From Candidatus Latescibacterota bacterium (GTDB lineage: Bacteria; JAAXHH01; JABIQT01): a stretch of 7,888 nucleotides of DNA. A model generated the notes under the pieces. The model saw nothing but the letters and a program-made list of their open reading frames with translations, was not told the DNA's origin and did not search any database. Made by a program: the position numbers and the translations under genes. Positions 1 through 6,548 of this stretch are shown here, in pieces. Where the stretch lies: contig JABIQT010000112.1 in assembly GCA_018667995.1 (NCBI GenBank), positions 1-7,888 of the forward strand. The letters are read 5' to 3'. Each line of letters opens with the position of its first letter. Positions within the stretch are counted from its first letter, which is position 1.

Positions 1-889
1 CTCTTACATCCGCCGGAGATGGCGTATACGAGCCATTTAGAATGGCACGAGCCTTGGCGCCCAGGATAAGGTTCTGAGATGCTCGTGGCCCTGCTCCCCA
101 GTTGACCCAGTCCTTAATAAACTGTGGGGCGTCCTCTTCTCCGGGACGCGTTTTTCGCACCAGCGAAACAGCATATTCAACGACGTGGTCGGTTACGGGA
201 ATACGGCGAACAAGGCGTTGTAGTTCGGAGATGTCGCGCCCGCTCAATACGTGGGTAAGTTCTGAATGCGGCGCGCTGGTAGTCGACTTAACGATTTCAA
301 TTTCTTCGTCTCGGCTCGGGTAATCGATGTATATGCTGAACATGAATCGATCCAGCTGAGCTTCTGGTAGGGGATAGGTACCTTCTTGTTCTATAGGATT
401 CTGCGTTGCCAACACGAAGAACGGTTCGTCCAATTTCATGGATTCTCCGGCAACGGTTACCTCATGTTCCTGCATGGCCTGAAGTAGGGCCGCCTGCGTC
501 TTCGGTGGTGTGCGATTCACCTCATCTGCCAGGATGACGTTCGCGAAAATGGGACCTTTGATGAATTTGAATTCCCGGTGCCCGGTTGACTTGTCCTCTT
601 CCAGGATTTCATTTCCTGTAATGTCAGAAGGCATCAGATCAGGTGTAAATTGTATCCTGTTGAAACCGAGTTCCAGAGTCTGGGCCAGCGTATTAATCAG
701 CAATGTCTTCGCCAGTCCAGGTACGCCGATCAATAGGCAGTGACCATTCGACAAAAGGACGGTGAGTAGCTGCTCAATCACCTCGTGCTGACCAATGATG
801 ACCTTGGAAATCTCACCTTCGACTTTTTCCCGGGCGGCCTTGAGTTCTTCCACAATCTCCAGATCGCCGCGTTCCTTCGTCTCTGACAT
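1..889 (-). CDS. MoxR-family AAA+ ATPase, C-terminus cut off by the window edge
   Basis: The first 296 residues are visible, starting at ATG 889-887; no stop occurs before base 1, so the last few dozen residues are missing (family members are usually about 320-350 residues). MoxR ATPases are cytoplasmic chaperone-like AAA+ proteins, often encoded next to DUF58 and von Willebrand factor A proteins, which help mature or activate partner complexes. Visible motifs are Walker A GVPGLAKT (residues 55-62), Walker B VILADE (118-123) followed by the MoxR-typical VNRTPPKTQAALLQAMQE, sensor 1 at ATQNP (N163), the EAQLDRF arginine-finger region (R181) and sensor 2 GAGPRAS (265-271). An AGAAAGG-like ribosome binding site lies about 8 bases before the ATG. 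Partner genes would lie beyond the left edge. The gene points away from everything else in the window, so it is probably not part of the sugar locus. The family call is secure; the cellular role is not determined. Confidence 0.95.
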   Translation of the reverse strand, partial: MSETKERGDLEIVEELKAAREKVEGEISKVIIGQHEVIEQLLTVLLSNGHCLLIGVPGLAKTLLINTLAQTLELGFNRIQFTPDLMPSDITGNEILEEDKSTGHREFKFIKGPIFANVILADEVNRTPPKTQAALLQAMQEHEVTVAGESMKLDEPFFVLATQNPIEQEGTYPLPEAQLDRFMFSIYIDYPSRDEEIEIVKSTTSAPHSELTHVLSGRDISELQRLVRRIPVTDHVVEYAVSLVRKTRPGEEDAPQFIKDWVNWGAGPRASQNLILGAKARAILNGSYTPSPADVR

Positions 890-963
890 TACGTGGACCT
901 TTCTGACGTGCGTGGTAGTCGGTAGAATTGTAATGCACTGGTACCGCCGTCGCTGAGTTCGCA

Positions 964-992
964 AGGGTAGAGCCAAAACGCTTGACTGTCAA
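964..992 (-). promoter_or_regulatory. candidate sigma70 promoter for the MoxR gene
   Basis: On the minus strand there is a perfect -35 hexamer TTGACA (992-987), then exactly 17 bases, then TACCCT (969-964) as a weak -10 (3 of 6 matches to TATAAT). This would start transcription near 957 and give a leader of roughly 70 bases before the MoxR ATG at 889. The -35 lies inside the inverted repeat at 979-995. The -10 is poor, so this is a candidate only. Confidence 0.3.
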
Positions 993-998
993 GCGCTT
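979..998. promoter_or_regulatory. inverted repeat, candidate operator between divergent genes
   Basis: CGCTTGA-CTG-TCAAGCG (979-995) is a perfect 7-bp inverted repeat with a 3-base centre, flanked by AAAA on the left (975-978) and C-TTTT on the right (996-1000). Overlapping its right arm is the even palindrome AAGCGCTT (991-998), a core with central CG like those bound by LacI-family repressors. It sits in the 197-base spacer between the divergent MoxR and kelch genes and overlaps the TTGACA -35 candidate of MoxR. The T-run also makes a terminator shape possible, but neither neighbouring gene is transcribed towards it, so an operator is the better reading. No regulator gene is in the window. 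Confidence 0.4.
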
Positions 999-1086
999 TT
1001 GGGACGCTCAGGAACCATCAATGGTACGTAAAAAAGGCCGCTAAATTACCACTTATTGCACCTAATACTACGGAGAAAGCCCGGAA

Positions 1087-2058
1087 ATGACGACTCGCAA
1101 ATACGAATGGATCAATGTGAATCACCAGGCGGATTTCGCACCGCGGGACGGAGCCGGTGCTTTGGTTTTCAATGATCGCATGTGGCTGTTAGGTGGCTGG
1201 AATCCGGAGGACGAGACACACTTCCCTCGGATTTGCAGCAACGATATATGGAGTTCAGCAGACGGAAAGACCTGGGACCTTGAGAAACCCAACACGTTTC
1301 TCGACCAGTCCTTCACCTCATCGGAAGACTGGGAGGGGCGTCACACAGCTGGCTACCTCGTGCACGGAGGCCGGATGTGGATTGTTGGCGGCGACGTTAA
1401 TCAAGGGCATTACCAGAACGATGTGTGGTCATCAGAAGACGGTCGATCCTGGAACCGTTGTACAGACTCAGTACCTTGGGGACCGAGGGCTTTGCACCAT
1501 ACGTTGGCTTTCAGGGCACACATCTGGGTGATGGGTGGTCAGACTATTCCTCAGTTTGCGGCCAGTGAGACTTGCTTTCATGACGATATCTGGCGGAGCG
1601 CCGATGGAAACAGCTGGGATCTGGTAGAGTCCACCGTTGCTGTTTCTCCCGGGCGTGGCATGATCGGCGGTTCCGCAGTTTTCCAGGATAGGATGTGGAT
1701 TCTCGGTGGTGGCACCTACGACACACCTGATGTGCCGACCAGGAAGTTCTTCAATGACGTATGGAGTTCCGCCGATGGTAAGCAATGGGAATGCCACCTC
1801 GAAAATGCGCCCTGGACTGCCCGGCAATACCACGACGTGGCGGTTTTTGACGACTGTCTGTGGGTATTGGAAGGATACAATACCCAGGGCAACCGCAACG
1901 ACGTCTGGTTCTCGCCAAACGGAGTCGATTGGGAGGAGGTACCCGATACTCCGTGGTCGGTACGTCATGCGGCTAGTGTATTTGTCTTCCGGAATGCGCT
2001 CTGGATGATCGCAGGGAACAATATGACCTCTGACGTATGGAAGCTCCAGCGGGTCTGA
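1087..2058 (+). CDS. kelch-type six-bladed beta-propeller protein, no signal peptide
   Basis: A 323-residue protein made almost entirely of repeats. Each has a W-x-x-x-G core strand (W33, W98, W147, W204, W259, W306, most as WxxGG) followed, in the first five, by an N/D-D-V/I-W-x-S-x-D/N-G-x-x-W strand (52-63, 111-122, 166-177, 223-234, 271-282). This pattern fits kelch repeats of the galactose-oxidase type. The sixth blade ends at SDVWKL (315-320) without the DGxxW strand, and the N-terminus has EWINV (7-11), which could supply it and close the ring. Such propellers are binding scaffolds; no catalytic residues are recognisable. There is no signal peptide or membrane segment, so the protein is probably cytoplasmic. 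ATG 1087 is preceded by GGAG at 1072-1075. The gene is divergent from MoxR and convergent with the PhyH gene 55 bases downstream, so it looks monocistronic. Ligand and role are unknown. Confidence 0.85.
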   Translation: MTTRKYEWINVNHQADFAPRDGAGALVFNDRMWLLGGWNPEDETHFPRICSNDIWSSADGKTWDLEKPNTFLDQSFTSSEDWEGRHTAGYLVHGGRMWIVGGDVNQGHYQNDVWSSEDGRSWNRCTDSVPWGPRALHHTLAFRAHIWVMGGQTIPQFAASETCFHDDIWRSADGNSWDLVESTVAVSPGRGMIGGSAVFQDRMWILGGGTYDTPDVPTRKFFNDVWSSADGKQWECHLENAPWTARQYHDVAVFDDCLWVLEGYNTQGNRNDVWFSPNGVDWEEVPDTPWSVRHAASVFVFRNALWMIAGNNMTSDVWKLQRV

Positions 2059-2113
2059 ACTTCGGCCGAATTCCTCGGAAGACATCGGGCTACCGGCAAC
2101 ATCACATGCTCAC

Positions 2114-2940
2114 TTAGCCTTCTCCGAAGACTACGGGACAATGCGATGGTAGATCGATGAATTCGGCGTCCCCCTCCTTGAGGCCGGACCGTGGCTCAGA
2201 CCGCTCCGTCCGCATATGAATGGCGAAGCTACGTCTTGGACCGTTAGTTAAGTTTGGGCCGCTGGCATGGTAGGTTAGACTTTGGTGGAAACTGACGCCT
2301 CCAGGGGGCAGGATTGCTTCGATTTTCTCCCATTTTGTGCCCTCTGGCGGACTGATTTCCTGACGCTGCGCCTCGTGATCCTGGCCGAAGAAGTCCCCTT
2401 GATTCATCGACCCCCACTTGTGCGATCCGCGGACAAACCTCATGGGGCGGCCTGCATCGGAGGATACGTCACTTACCGCCACCCAGGCCGTGAATAACTC
2501 ACTCCCATCCGCCCATGTGCTCCAATATTGTCTATCCTGGTGCCAGCCCACATTTGTGGAAATGATGCTAACCGGATTGACCGGCGGCTTATATAGAAGC
2601 TGCACCCACCACACTTGTACCATAGATGCCCCCGTCACTTTGGCGGCCAGTCGCGCCAGCGCCGGATGAGTTGCCAGCTCATAGACGCCTTTGTTGGCTA
2701 GCTGCGGCATCTCGATCTTGCAGAGCTTTCCTACGTCATCGCCAGGATTCCAGGGCGAAGGAAGGGGCGGCGTACCGGTATCATAGGAACCGAAGCGTAT
2801 GGCGTCCATACCTTCCACGGCTCGCGTGACTACTTCATTAGGTAATACAGGTTCGGGCGCGATGAAGTAGCCGTCATTTGATACTGAGCATTCATGGAAA
2901 TCATATCCGTGAGCAGTCCACTTCCTCTTGCGCTATGCAT
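2114..2940 (-). pseudogene. phytanoyl-CoA dioxygenase (PhyH) family protein, frame broken by an apparent 1-base deletion
   Basis: PhyH-family enzymes are non-haem Fe(II)/2-oxoglutarate dioxygenases that hydroxylate small molecules in the cytoplasm. The largest uninterrupted frame runs from GTG 2818 to TAA 2114 (234 residues) and holds the iron ligands: HQD in WHQDRQYW (H93, D95) and the distal histidine in YHASGPN (H184), plus a basic RR (195-196) for 2-oxoglutarate. The same frame continues upstream without a start codon and encodes the family's N-terminal DGYFIAPEPVLP segment until a TAG. A second frame starts at ATG 2940, four bases after AGGAG (2949-2945), and encodes LLTDMISMNAQYQ, matching the usual LTDxxI family start. 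The two frames join if the AAA run (complement of 2877-2879) had one more A, giving AQYQNDGYFIAP and a 275-residue protein. No classical slippery heptamer is seen, so this is either a real inactivating deletion or a sequencing/assembly indel. Translation from GTG 2818 would lose 41 residues. Substrate is unknown. Confidence 0.85.
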
Positions 2941-2944
2941 GATT

Positions 2945-2949
2945 CTCCT
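2945..2949 (-). promoter_or_regulatory. ribosome binding site fixing the PhyH gene start
   Basis: AGGAG on the minus strand (2949-2945), followed by AATC and then ATG at 2940-2938. This site shows that the gene begins upstream of the frameshift and not at the internal GTG at 2818, which lacks a comparable site. Confidence 0.65.
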
Positions 2950-2994
2950 GTTGTGTTCTCGACCATACCCATTACTTTGCCCCGGAATCCTCCA

Positions 2995-3023
2995 ATCGTA
3001 GCGTGGAATTTGTGGTAAGTCAA
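2995..3023 (-). promoter_or_regulatory. candidate sigma70 promoter for the PhyH gene
   Basis: On the minus strand TTGACT (3023-3018, 5 of 6 matches to the -35 consensus) is followed after exactly 17 bases by TACGAT (3000-2995, 4 of 6 matches to the -10 consensus). Transcription would start near 2988, leaving about 48 bases before ATG 2940. The fit in spacing and direction supports 2940 as the original gene start. It lies in the 156-base spacer shared with the divergent toroid gene, for which no equally good promoter was found. Confidence 0.45.
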
Positions 3024-3080
3024 CCCAATACACTGGCCAAGAATCTGAGCACGTCGCTGGCCCTGTTCATTCGCTCAAAA

Positions 3081-3085
3081 AGGAG
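3081..3085 (+). promoter_or_regulatory. ribosome binding site deciding the toroid gene start
   Basis: AGGAG at 3081-3085 is only 2 bases from the in-frame TTG at 3088, too close for initiation, and 11 bases from ATG 3097. The ATG is therefore preferred, shortening the longest possible frame by three residues (MRR). Confidence 0.55.
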
Positions 3086-3096
3086 TTTTGCGTCGT

Positions 3097-4752
3097 ATGC
3101 TGAATTACGAAAATCTGGTTCGTCTTCTGGATGACCAGGTCGATAGGTTGTTGCCGGCACAGGTGATGGATTCAAGCCGTGCCGATTTTGGTGGCTTTGT
3201 TAGCGACGGTATCGCACAACCCACGAGTGTCAGTTCACTCTCCAGTCTCGCTTACGCCTACGCGCTTGAAGAATCCAGGCACTATGGTTGTGATGAGATC
3301 CTCAGTCGTATTCTGGCTGGCGCTGCTTTTGGCCGCCATATTCGCAGAGATAGTGGATGCTTTGACCTGTTGCCCACCAACTTCGATTCTTCCCCTGATA
3401 CCGGATTTATGGTGAAGGCGCTTGCTCCTGCCGTTCGCGCGGTCAGATCCATGAAAGGTTCTGGCGCGGAGGAGGTGGAAAACGCTCTGGGAGAGATCAT
3501 CCGCGCTGCGGTACCGGGCATGGTTTCCGGGGGGTTTCACACGCCCAATCACAGGTGGGTACTGGTGGCCGCGTTGTCACAGGCACTGACTCTTTATCCG
3601 GACCTGGAAGGCATGCATGTGGTCGAGCAGTATCTTGCCGAAACCATCGATGTGAATGAGGATGGAGAGTTCATTGAGCGAAGTGCCGGCGGATACAATG
3701 CCATAATCAATCGCTCACTGCGTCTTGCTGCCGAAGCTCTCAATCGACCTGAGTTATTGGAGCCTGTCCGGAAAAATCTGGATCTGTCCTACCACCTCCT
3801 TCATGCGGACGGTACGGTGGTAACCAGCTTCTCAAAACGGCAGGATCACGGCCAGCGAATCGTCCTCATCGATATGGTCGACAGTTATTACCATCTGGCA
3901 CGTCATGACGAGAACGGCTTCTACGGTGCGGTGGCGGATTGGTTGTTTTCAATCGCTCCGGGAAATGTACCGTGGGCGCTGCAGCCCTTCGTCGATCACC
4001 CTGAATGGCGAGAAGACGATCTGGAACGGGAGACCTTGCCTGACCGATACGCCAAGATTTACCCTACAGCTCGTATCTGGAGGGTTCGCAGGGGCGAAAC
4101 GAGTGCTACGGCCGGTGCAGGAAGTCCGGCGCCGTTCAGTGTGCGTCAAGGCAACGTCGAGCTCACTTCCGTGAGCACCTCTGCCAGCTATTTCGCTATT
4201 GCCCAGTTCTCGGGAGAAACCTTTTCGGAAACTGATGGCAGAATAAGGATGACCCATCAAACGCGCGGTGATTTTCACGACAGGCCCGTCTACTATCTGC
4301 CTGTAGGAGAACCTGTCGGATTCGAGGAGTTTTTTGACCATCGTCAAGAACGAGAGGTATATGCGCTACCGCCGCTGGAGACGGCGCTTGAAATAGAGGA
4401 AGTCCAGGGAGGCTTTGATATAGGCGTGTCCTGCACTGGCTACGATCGCGTCCCATTTCAGATAGCATGTGACTTTGCGCCAGGCGGGGAAGTAGAACTG
4501 GGAGATGGTTCATTCATGGGTAGAGCTGGCGAGGAGATGTTTCTCAAGTCGAAAGAATTGATTTACCGCGTTGGCAATGATGCCATCTCCATCGGTCCAG
4601 GTCAATGCGCTCACCAGTTCCGCCACATGCGCGGCAGCGAACCGGCACCCAATGCCTTCCGTGTGCTGATTACCCTCGTGACACCCGTGGAGCACACACT
4701 GCAAATTCGATGCGGAAAGTGGTCTTTGGTAGAGGAGAGGCTCTGCCCGTAG
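3097..4752 (+). CDS. alpha/alpha-toroid plus beta-sandwich protein, heparinase II/III-like (putative polysaccharide lyase or hydrolase)
   Basis: A 551-residue protein. Residues about 1-320 are helical with short repeated hydrophobic helices, as in the (alpha/alpha) toroid of heparinase II/III, alginate and chondroitin lyases. The rest, from about 335, is beta-rich and fits the C-terminal beta-sandwich of such enzymes. Candidate active-site segments are LLPTNFDSSPDTGF (91-104), TPNHRW (149-154, with N151-H152) and ERSAGGYN (194-201, with Y200). An Asn/His pair and a following Tyr are what these lyases use for proton abstraction, but the residue match here is inference. There is no signal peptide, unlike periplasmic or secreted lyases, so it probably acts in the cytoplasm on imported oligosaccharide. 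The gene is divergent from the PhyH gene and convergent with the sugar operon. A hydrolase or a non-catalytic toroid is possible; fold confidence is moderate and substrate is unknown. Confidence 0.6.
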   Translation: MLNYENLVRLLDDQVDRLLPAQVMDSSRADFGGFVSDGIAQPTSVSSLSSLAYAYALEESRHYGCDEILSRILAGAAFGRHIRRDSGCFDLLPTNFDSSPDTGFMVKALAPAVRAVRSMKGSGAEEVENALGEIIRAAVPGMVSGGFHTPNHRWVLVAALSQALTLYPDLEGMHVVEQYLAETIDVNEDGEFIERSAGGYNAIINRSLRLAAEALNRPELLEPVRKNLDLSYHLLHADGTVVTSFSKRQDHGQRIVLIDMVDSYYHLARHDENGFYGAVADWLFSIAPGNVPWALQPFVDHPEWREDDLERETLPDRYAKIYPTARIWRVRRGETSATAGAGSPAPFSVRQGNVELTSVSTSASYFAIAQFSGETFSETDGRIRMTHQTRGDFHDRPVYYLPVGEPVGFEEFFDHRQEREVYALPPLETALEIEEVQGGFDIGVSCTGYDRVPFQIACDFAPGGEVELGDGSFMGRAGEEMFLKSKELIYRVGNDAISIGPGQCAHQFRHMRGSEPAPNAFRVLITLVTPVEHTLQIRCGKWSLVEERLCP

Positions 4753-4968
4753 GAACTGCTGGAGGCTCCCGGTCCGTCCTCAGAAACAGGAGAATGTGGA
4801 TCAAATCGACGTGATAGATTGGCTGAAGCGACACTTGGCAAGTGGCGTTCCGGATATATGTTTGTGCCGGTCCCGAGTTGTCTTCCTCGCATCAAGGCAT
4901 GCGCGCGAGCAGGTTCATATGTCGATATCAGTCCAGTTTCAGTGTCGCGTGGATTCGTTAGCGGGCGA

Positions 4969-5793
4969 TCATAGCTTATCTCGCAGGAATGCCAGACAGG
5001 ACGGGACCTGATGTTCCTCCAAGCTATGCAGCACAAGCGCTCCTTGAAAGTCCATCTCCCGAAACAGATGGATGTAATGACCGTAGTCCAATAGGCCGGT
5101 ACCTGCGGCCTCATGGCCCGCGTCCCCGTCCTTACTCAGATCTTTGGCATGGGCCATTACGATATCTGAGCCTAGAATTTGGAAGGCATGATCGAGTATT
5201 TCCCGCATTCGGGGCAACTCGCCCTTGTGGAAGAGATTTGCACCGTCGATAACTACTTTCAGGTGTTTTGAAGAGATCTCATCGAGTAGTCGGCGAGCTT
5301 TGGCCGCCGAGTCCACCACATTATTCACCTCCGGTTCGAAGGCCAGCGTTACGTCGTGCTCTTCAGCAATCCCGACGGCAATTTCCATAGATGCAATCAT
5401 AGCTGCCCAGGCCTCTGGAGAGTCGTTGTCCGGATGGCGGCGCCACATGTGGTCAGGGTCACAGGTTCCCGTACAAACAGTTACGATTTGCGTCCCAAGC
5501 TTCCGGCATGCCGCTGATAGCACTCCCAAACTCGCCATGTCCCGATTCCGGCGGTCCAGATCGGGATGAATGATATTGAAGGTACCGGACAGCCCAGACA
5601 TGGTTATGCCGCGCTCAAGCATGCCTGCGCTAATCGTTGCGCACTGGTCGTCCCCAAGCGCATCTGGCATATCCGTCAACCCAGCTGACGGTAGGTCGAA
5701 CTGGACATTTTTTATATCGTGACTGCCTACCGCATCCAGAGTCTCCCCGAGGGTAGAACGGCCAAATGTGCTGGTGAAAATTCCGATATCCAT
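4969..5793 (-). CDS. sugar phosphate isomerase/epimerase family TIM-barrel protein (xylose isomerase-like)
   Basis: A 274-residue protein of normal length for the AP-endonuclease-2/xylose-isomerase-like TIM-barrel family, which isomerises or epimerises sugars, keto-sugars or inositol derivatives with a divalent metal. The N-terminus MDIGIFTSTFGRSTLGETLD is a typical first strand and helix. Likely metal ligands lie at strand ends: E153 in FEPE, D183 in VIDGANL, H215 in MAHAKD and E259 in HSLEE. No signal peptide is present, so it is cytoplasmic. It is the last gene of the minus-strand operon. ATG 5793 lies 12 bases after the TGA of the preceding SDR gene, and the GAGGT ribosome binding site overlaps that stop, which suggests translational coupling. 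The partner dehydrogenases imply that its substrate is an oxidised (keto) sugar, but this is inference. Family assignment is strong; substrate is unknown. Confidence 0.88.
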   Translation of the reverse strand: MDIGIFTSTFGRSTLGETLDAVGSHDIKNVQFDLPSAGLTDMPDALGDDQCATISAGMLERGITMSGLSGTFNIIHPDLDRRNRDMASLGVLSAACRKLGTQIVTVCTGTCDPDHMWRRHPDNDSPEAWAAMIASMEIAVGIAEEHDVTLAFEPEVNNVVDSAAKARRLLDEISSKHLKVVIDGANLFHKGELPRMREILDHAFQILGSDIVMAHAKDLSKDGDAGHEAAGTGLLDYGHYIHLFREMDFQGALVLHSLEEHQVPSCLAFLRDKL

Positions 5794-5805
5794 TGTCTGT
5801 TTACC

Positions 5806-6522
5806 TCACACACTACGTTTGTAAAAAGTGTCCCAACGCTGAGTGGGTTCGTATCCCAGTATATCACGAGCTTTTGCCAGGCTGTACTTACCTTGAATAT
5901 CAAAGCTGTGCATGTTGAGTTCCTGATAGTACCCGGGTACCGATGCTACATCCAGGGCCAGTCGGCAGGCATGTTGCAAGTCTTCCCAATGCAGTCTGAA
6001 CGGCGGAATATCCTCACCTTTCAGCGATTCAACCGGCCCAGCACTGAGACCATTGAATACGAATGATAGGGTGTGGATTCGATGGCATCGCGCCAGCGTG
6101 TTGCACAGTTCACCCGCCAGGTATTTTGTGCAACTATAATAGCCGGTGTTGGGACTCAGCGGTACGTCCACAATATCAAAATCCCAGTCATATCCGCGCC
6201 TTACCTGTTGTGGCCCTGAGTGTATTACCTTTGTGATACCAAGGTCGGCTGCTGCCCTCATCACGTGCCAGGCGCCCATAGTATTAACCCGAAAACTCTG
6301 GAGCGAATCGCCGCGGACCACGGTGAAATTCATGATGGCGTCCATGTCACGAGCGGCCTCATGTACTTCGTCGTAGTGGGTAACATCCACGTGCGCCACA
6401 GCCACACCATCGGGATGGGGCTTTATATCCGCGAGGTGGAGGTCACAGTGACTCTCCAGCCCGGGTGTTATGTGGGGTCCTATCAGCCCTGAGGCCCCGA
6501 GAAACAACACTTTTTTGGACAT
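5806..6522 (-). CDS. NAD-dependent epimerase/dehydratase (extended SDR), short form
   Basis: A 238-residue extended-SDR enzyme. The Rossmann motif GASGLIG is at residues 9-15, an acidic residue follows the second strand (HLADIK, D32), the NAD-contacting HVDVT segment is at 44-48, a serine is at HSGPQQV (S102) and the catalytic pair is in YSCTK (Y129, K133). The acidic D32 favours NAD over NADP. The family oxidises, reduces or epimerises sugars or sugar nucleotides and also includes uronate dehydrogenases. At 238 residues it is shorter than most members (about 260-330), mainly in the C-terminal substrate lobe, which fits a small free sugar better than a nucleotide sugar; this is inference. ATG 6522 is preceded by GGAG about 10 bases upstream. 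It lies 26 bases after the zinc dehydrogenase gene and 12 before the isomerase. It resembles the partial SDR gene at the right edge. Confidence 0.88.
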   Translation of the reverse strand: MSKKVLFLGASGLIGPHITPGLESHCDLHLADIKPHPDGVAVAHVDVTHYDEVHEAARDMDAIMNFTVVRGDSLQSFRVNTMGAWHVMRAAADLGITKVIHSGPQQVRRGYDWDFDIVDVPLSPNTGYYSCTKYLAGELCNTLARCHRIHTLSFVFNGLSAGPVESLKGEDIPPFRLHWEDLQHACRLALDVASVPGYYQELNMHSFDIQGKYSLAKARDILGYEPTQRWDTFYKRSV

Positions 6523-6548
6523 GTTTTTCAGACTCCAATATTCTGCTC

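Noticed and set aside
2061-2081. TTCGGCCGAA palindrome and a CCGA-ATTCC-TCGG hairpin in the 55-base gap between the convergent kelch and PhyH genes, as a terminator
   Set aside because: The stems are only 4-5 bp and no T-run follows on either strand, so a terminator cannot be supported.
1468-2085. 205-residue minus-strand frame opposite the kelch gene
   Set aside because: It is the antisense shadow of the repetitive kelch gene, with no ribosome binding site and no recognisable domain.
2830-3033. Independent 67-residue minus-strand protein starting at 3033
   Set aside because: Its part after ATG 2940 is the displaced N-terminus of the PhyH gene, and the part before 2940 is the leader and promoter region.
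3031-3060. Sigma54-type promoter (TGG...GC) upstream of the toroid gene
   Set aside because: The GG and GC elements are 12 bases apart instead of the required 10.
4832-4844. CACTT-GGC-AAGTG hairpin downstream of the toroid gene as a terminator
   Set aside because: The stem is only 5 bp, is not followed by a T-run and lies 80 bases after the stop codon.
4611-5114. 167-residue minus-strand frame spanning the convergent gap
   Set aside because: It overlaps both the toroid gene (antisense) and the isomerase gene (another frame), and has low-complexity, non-domain-like composition.
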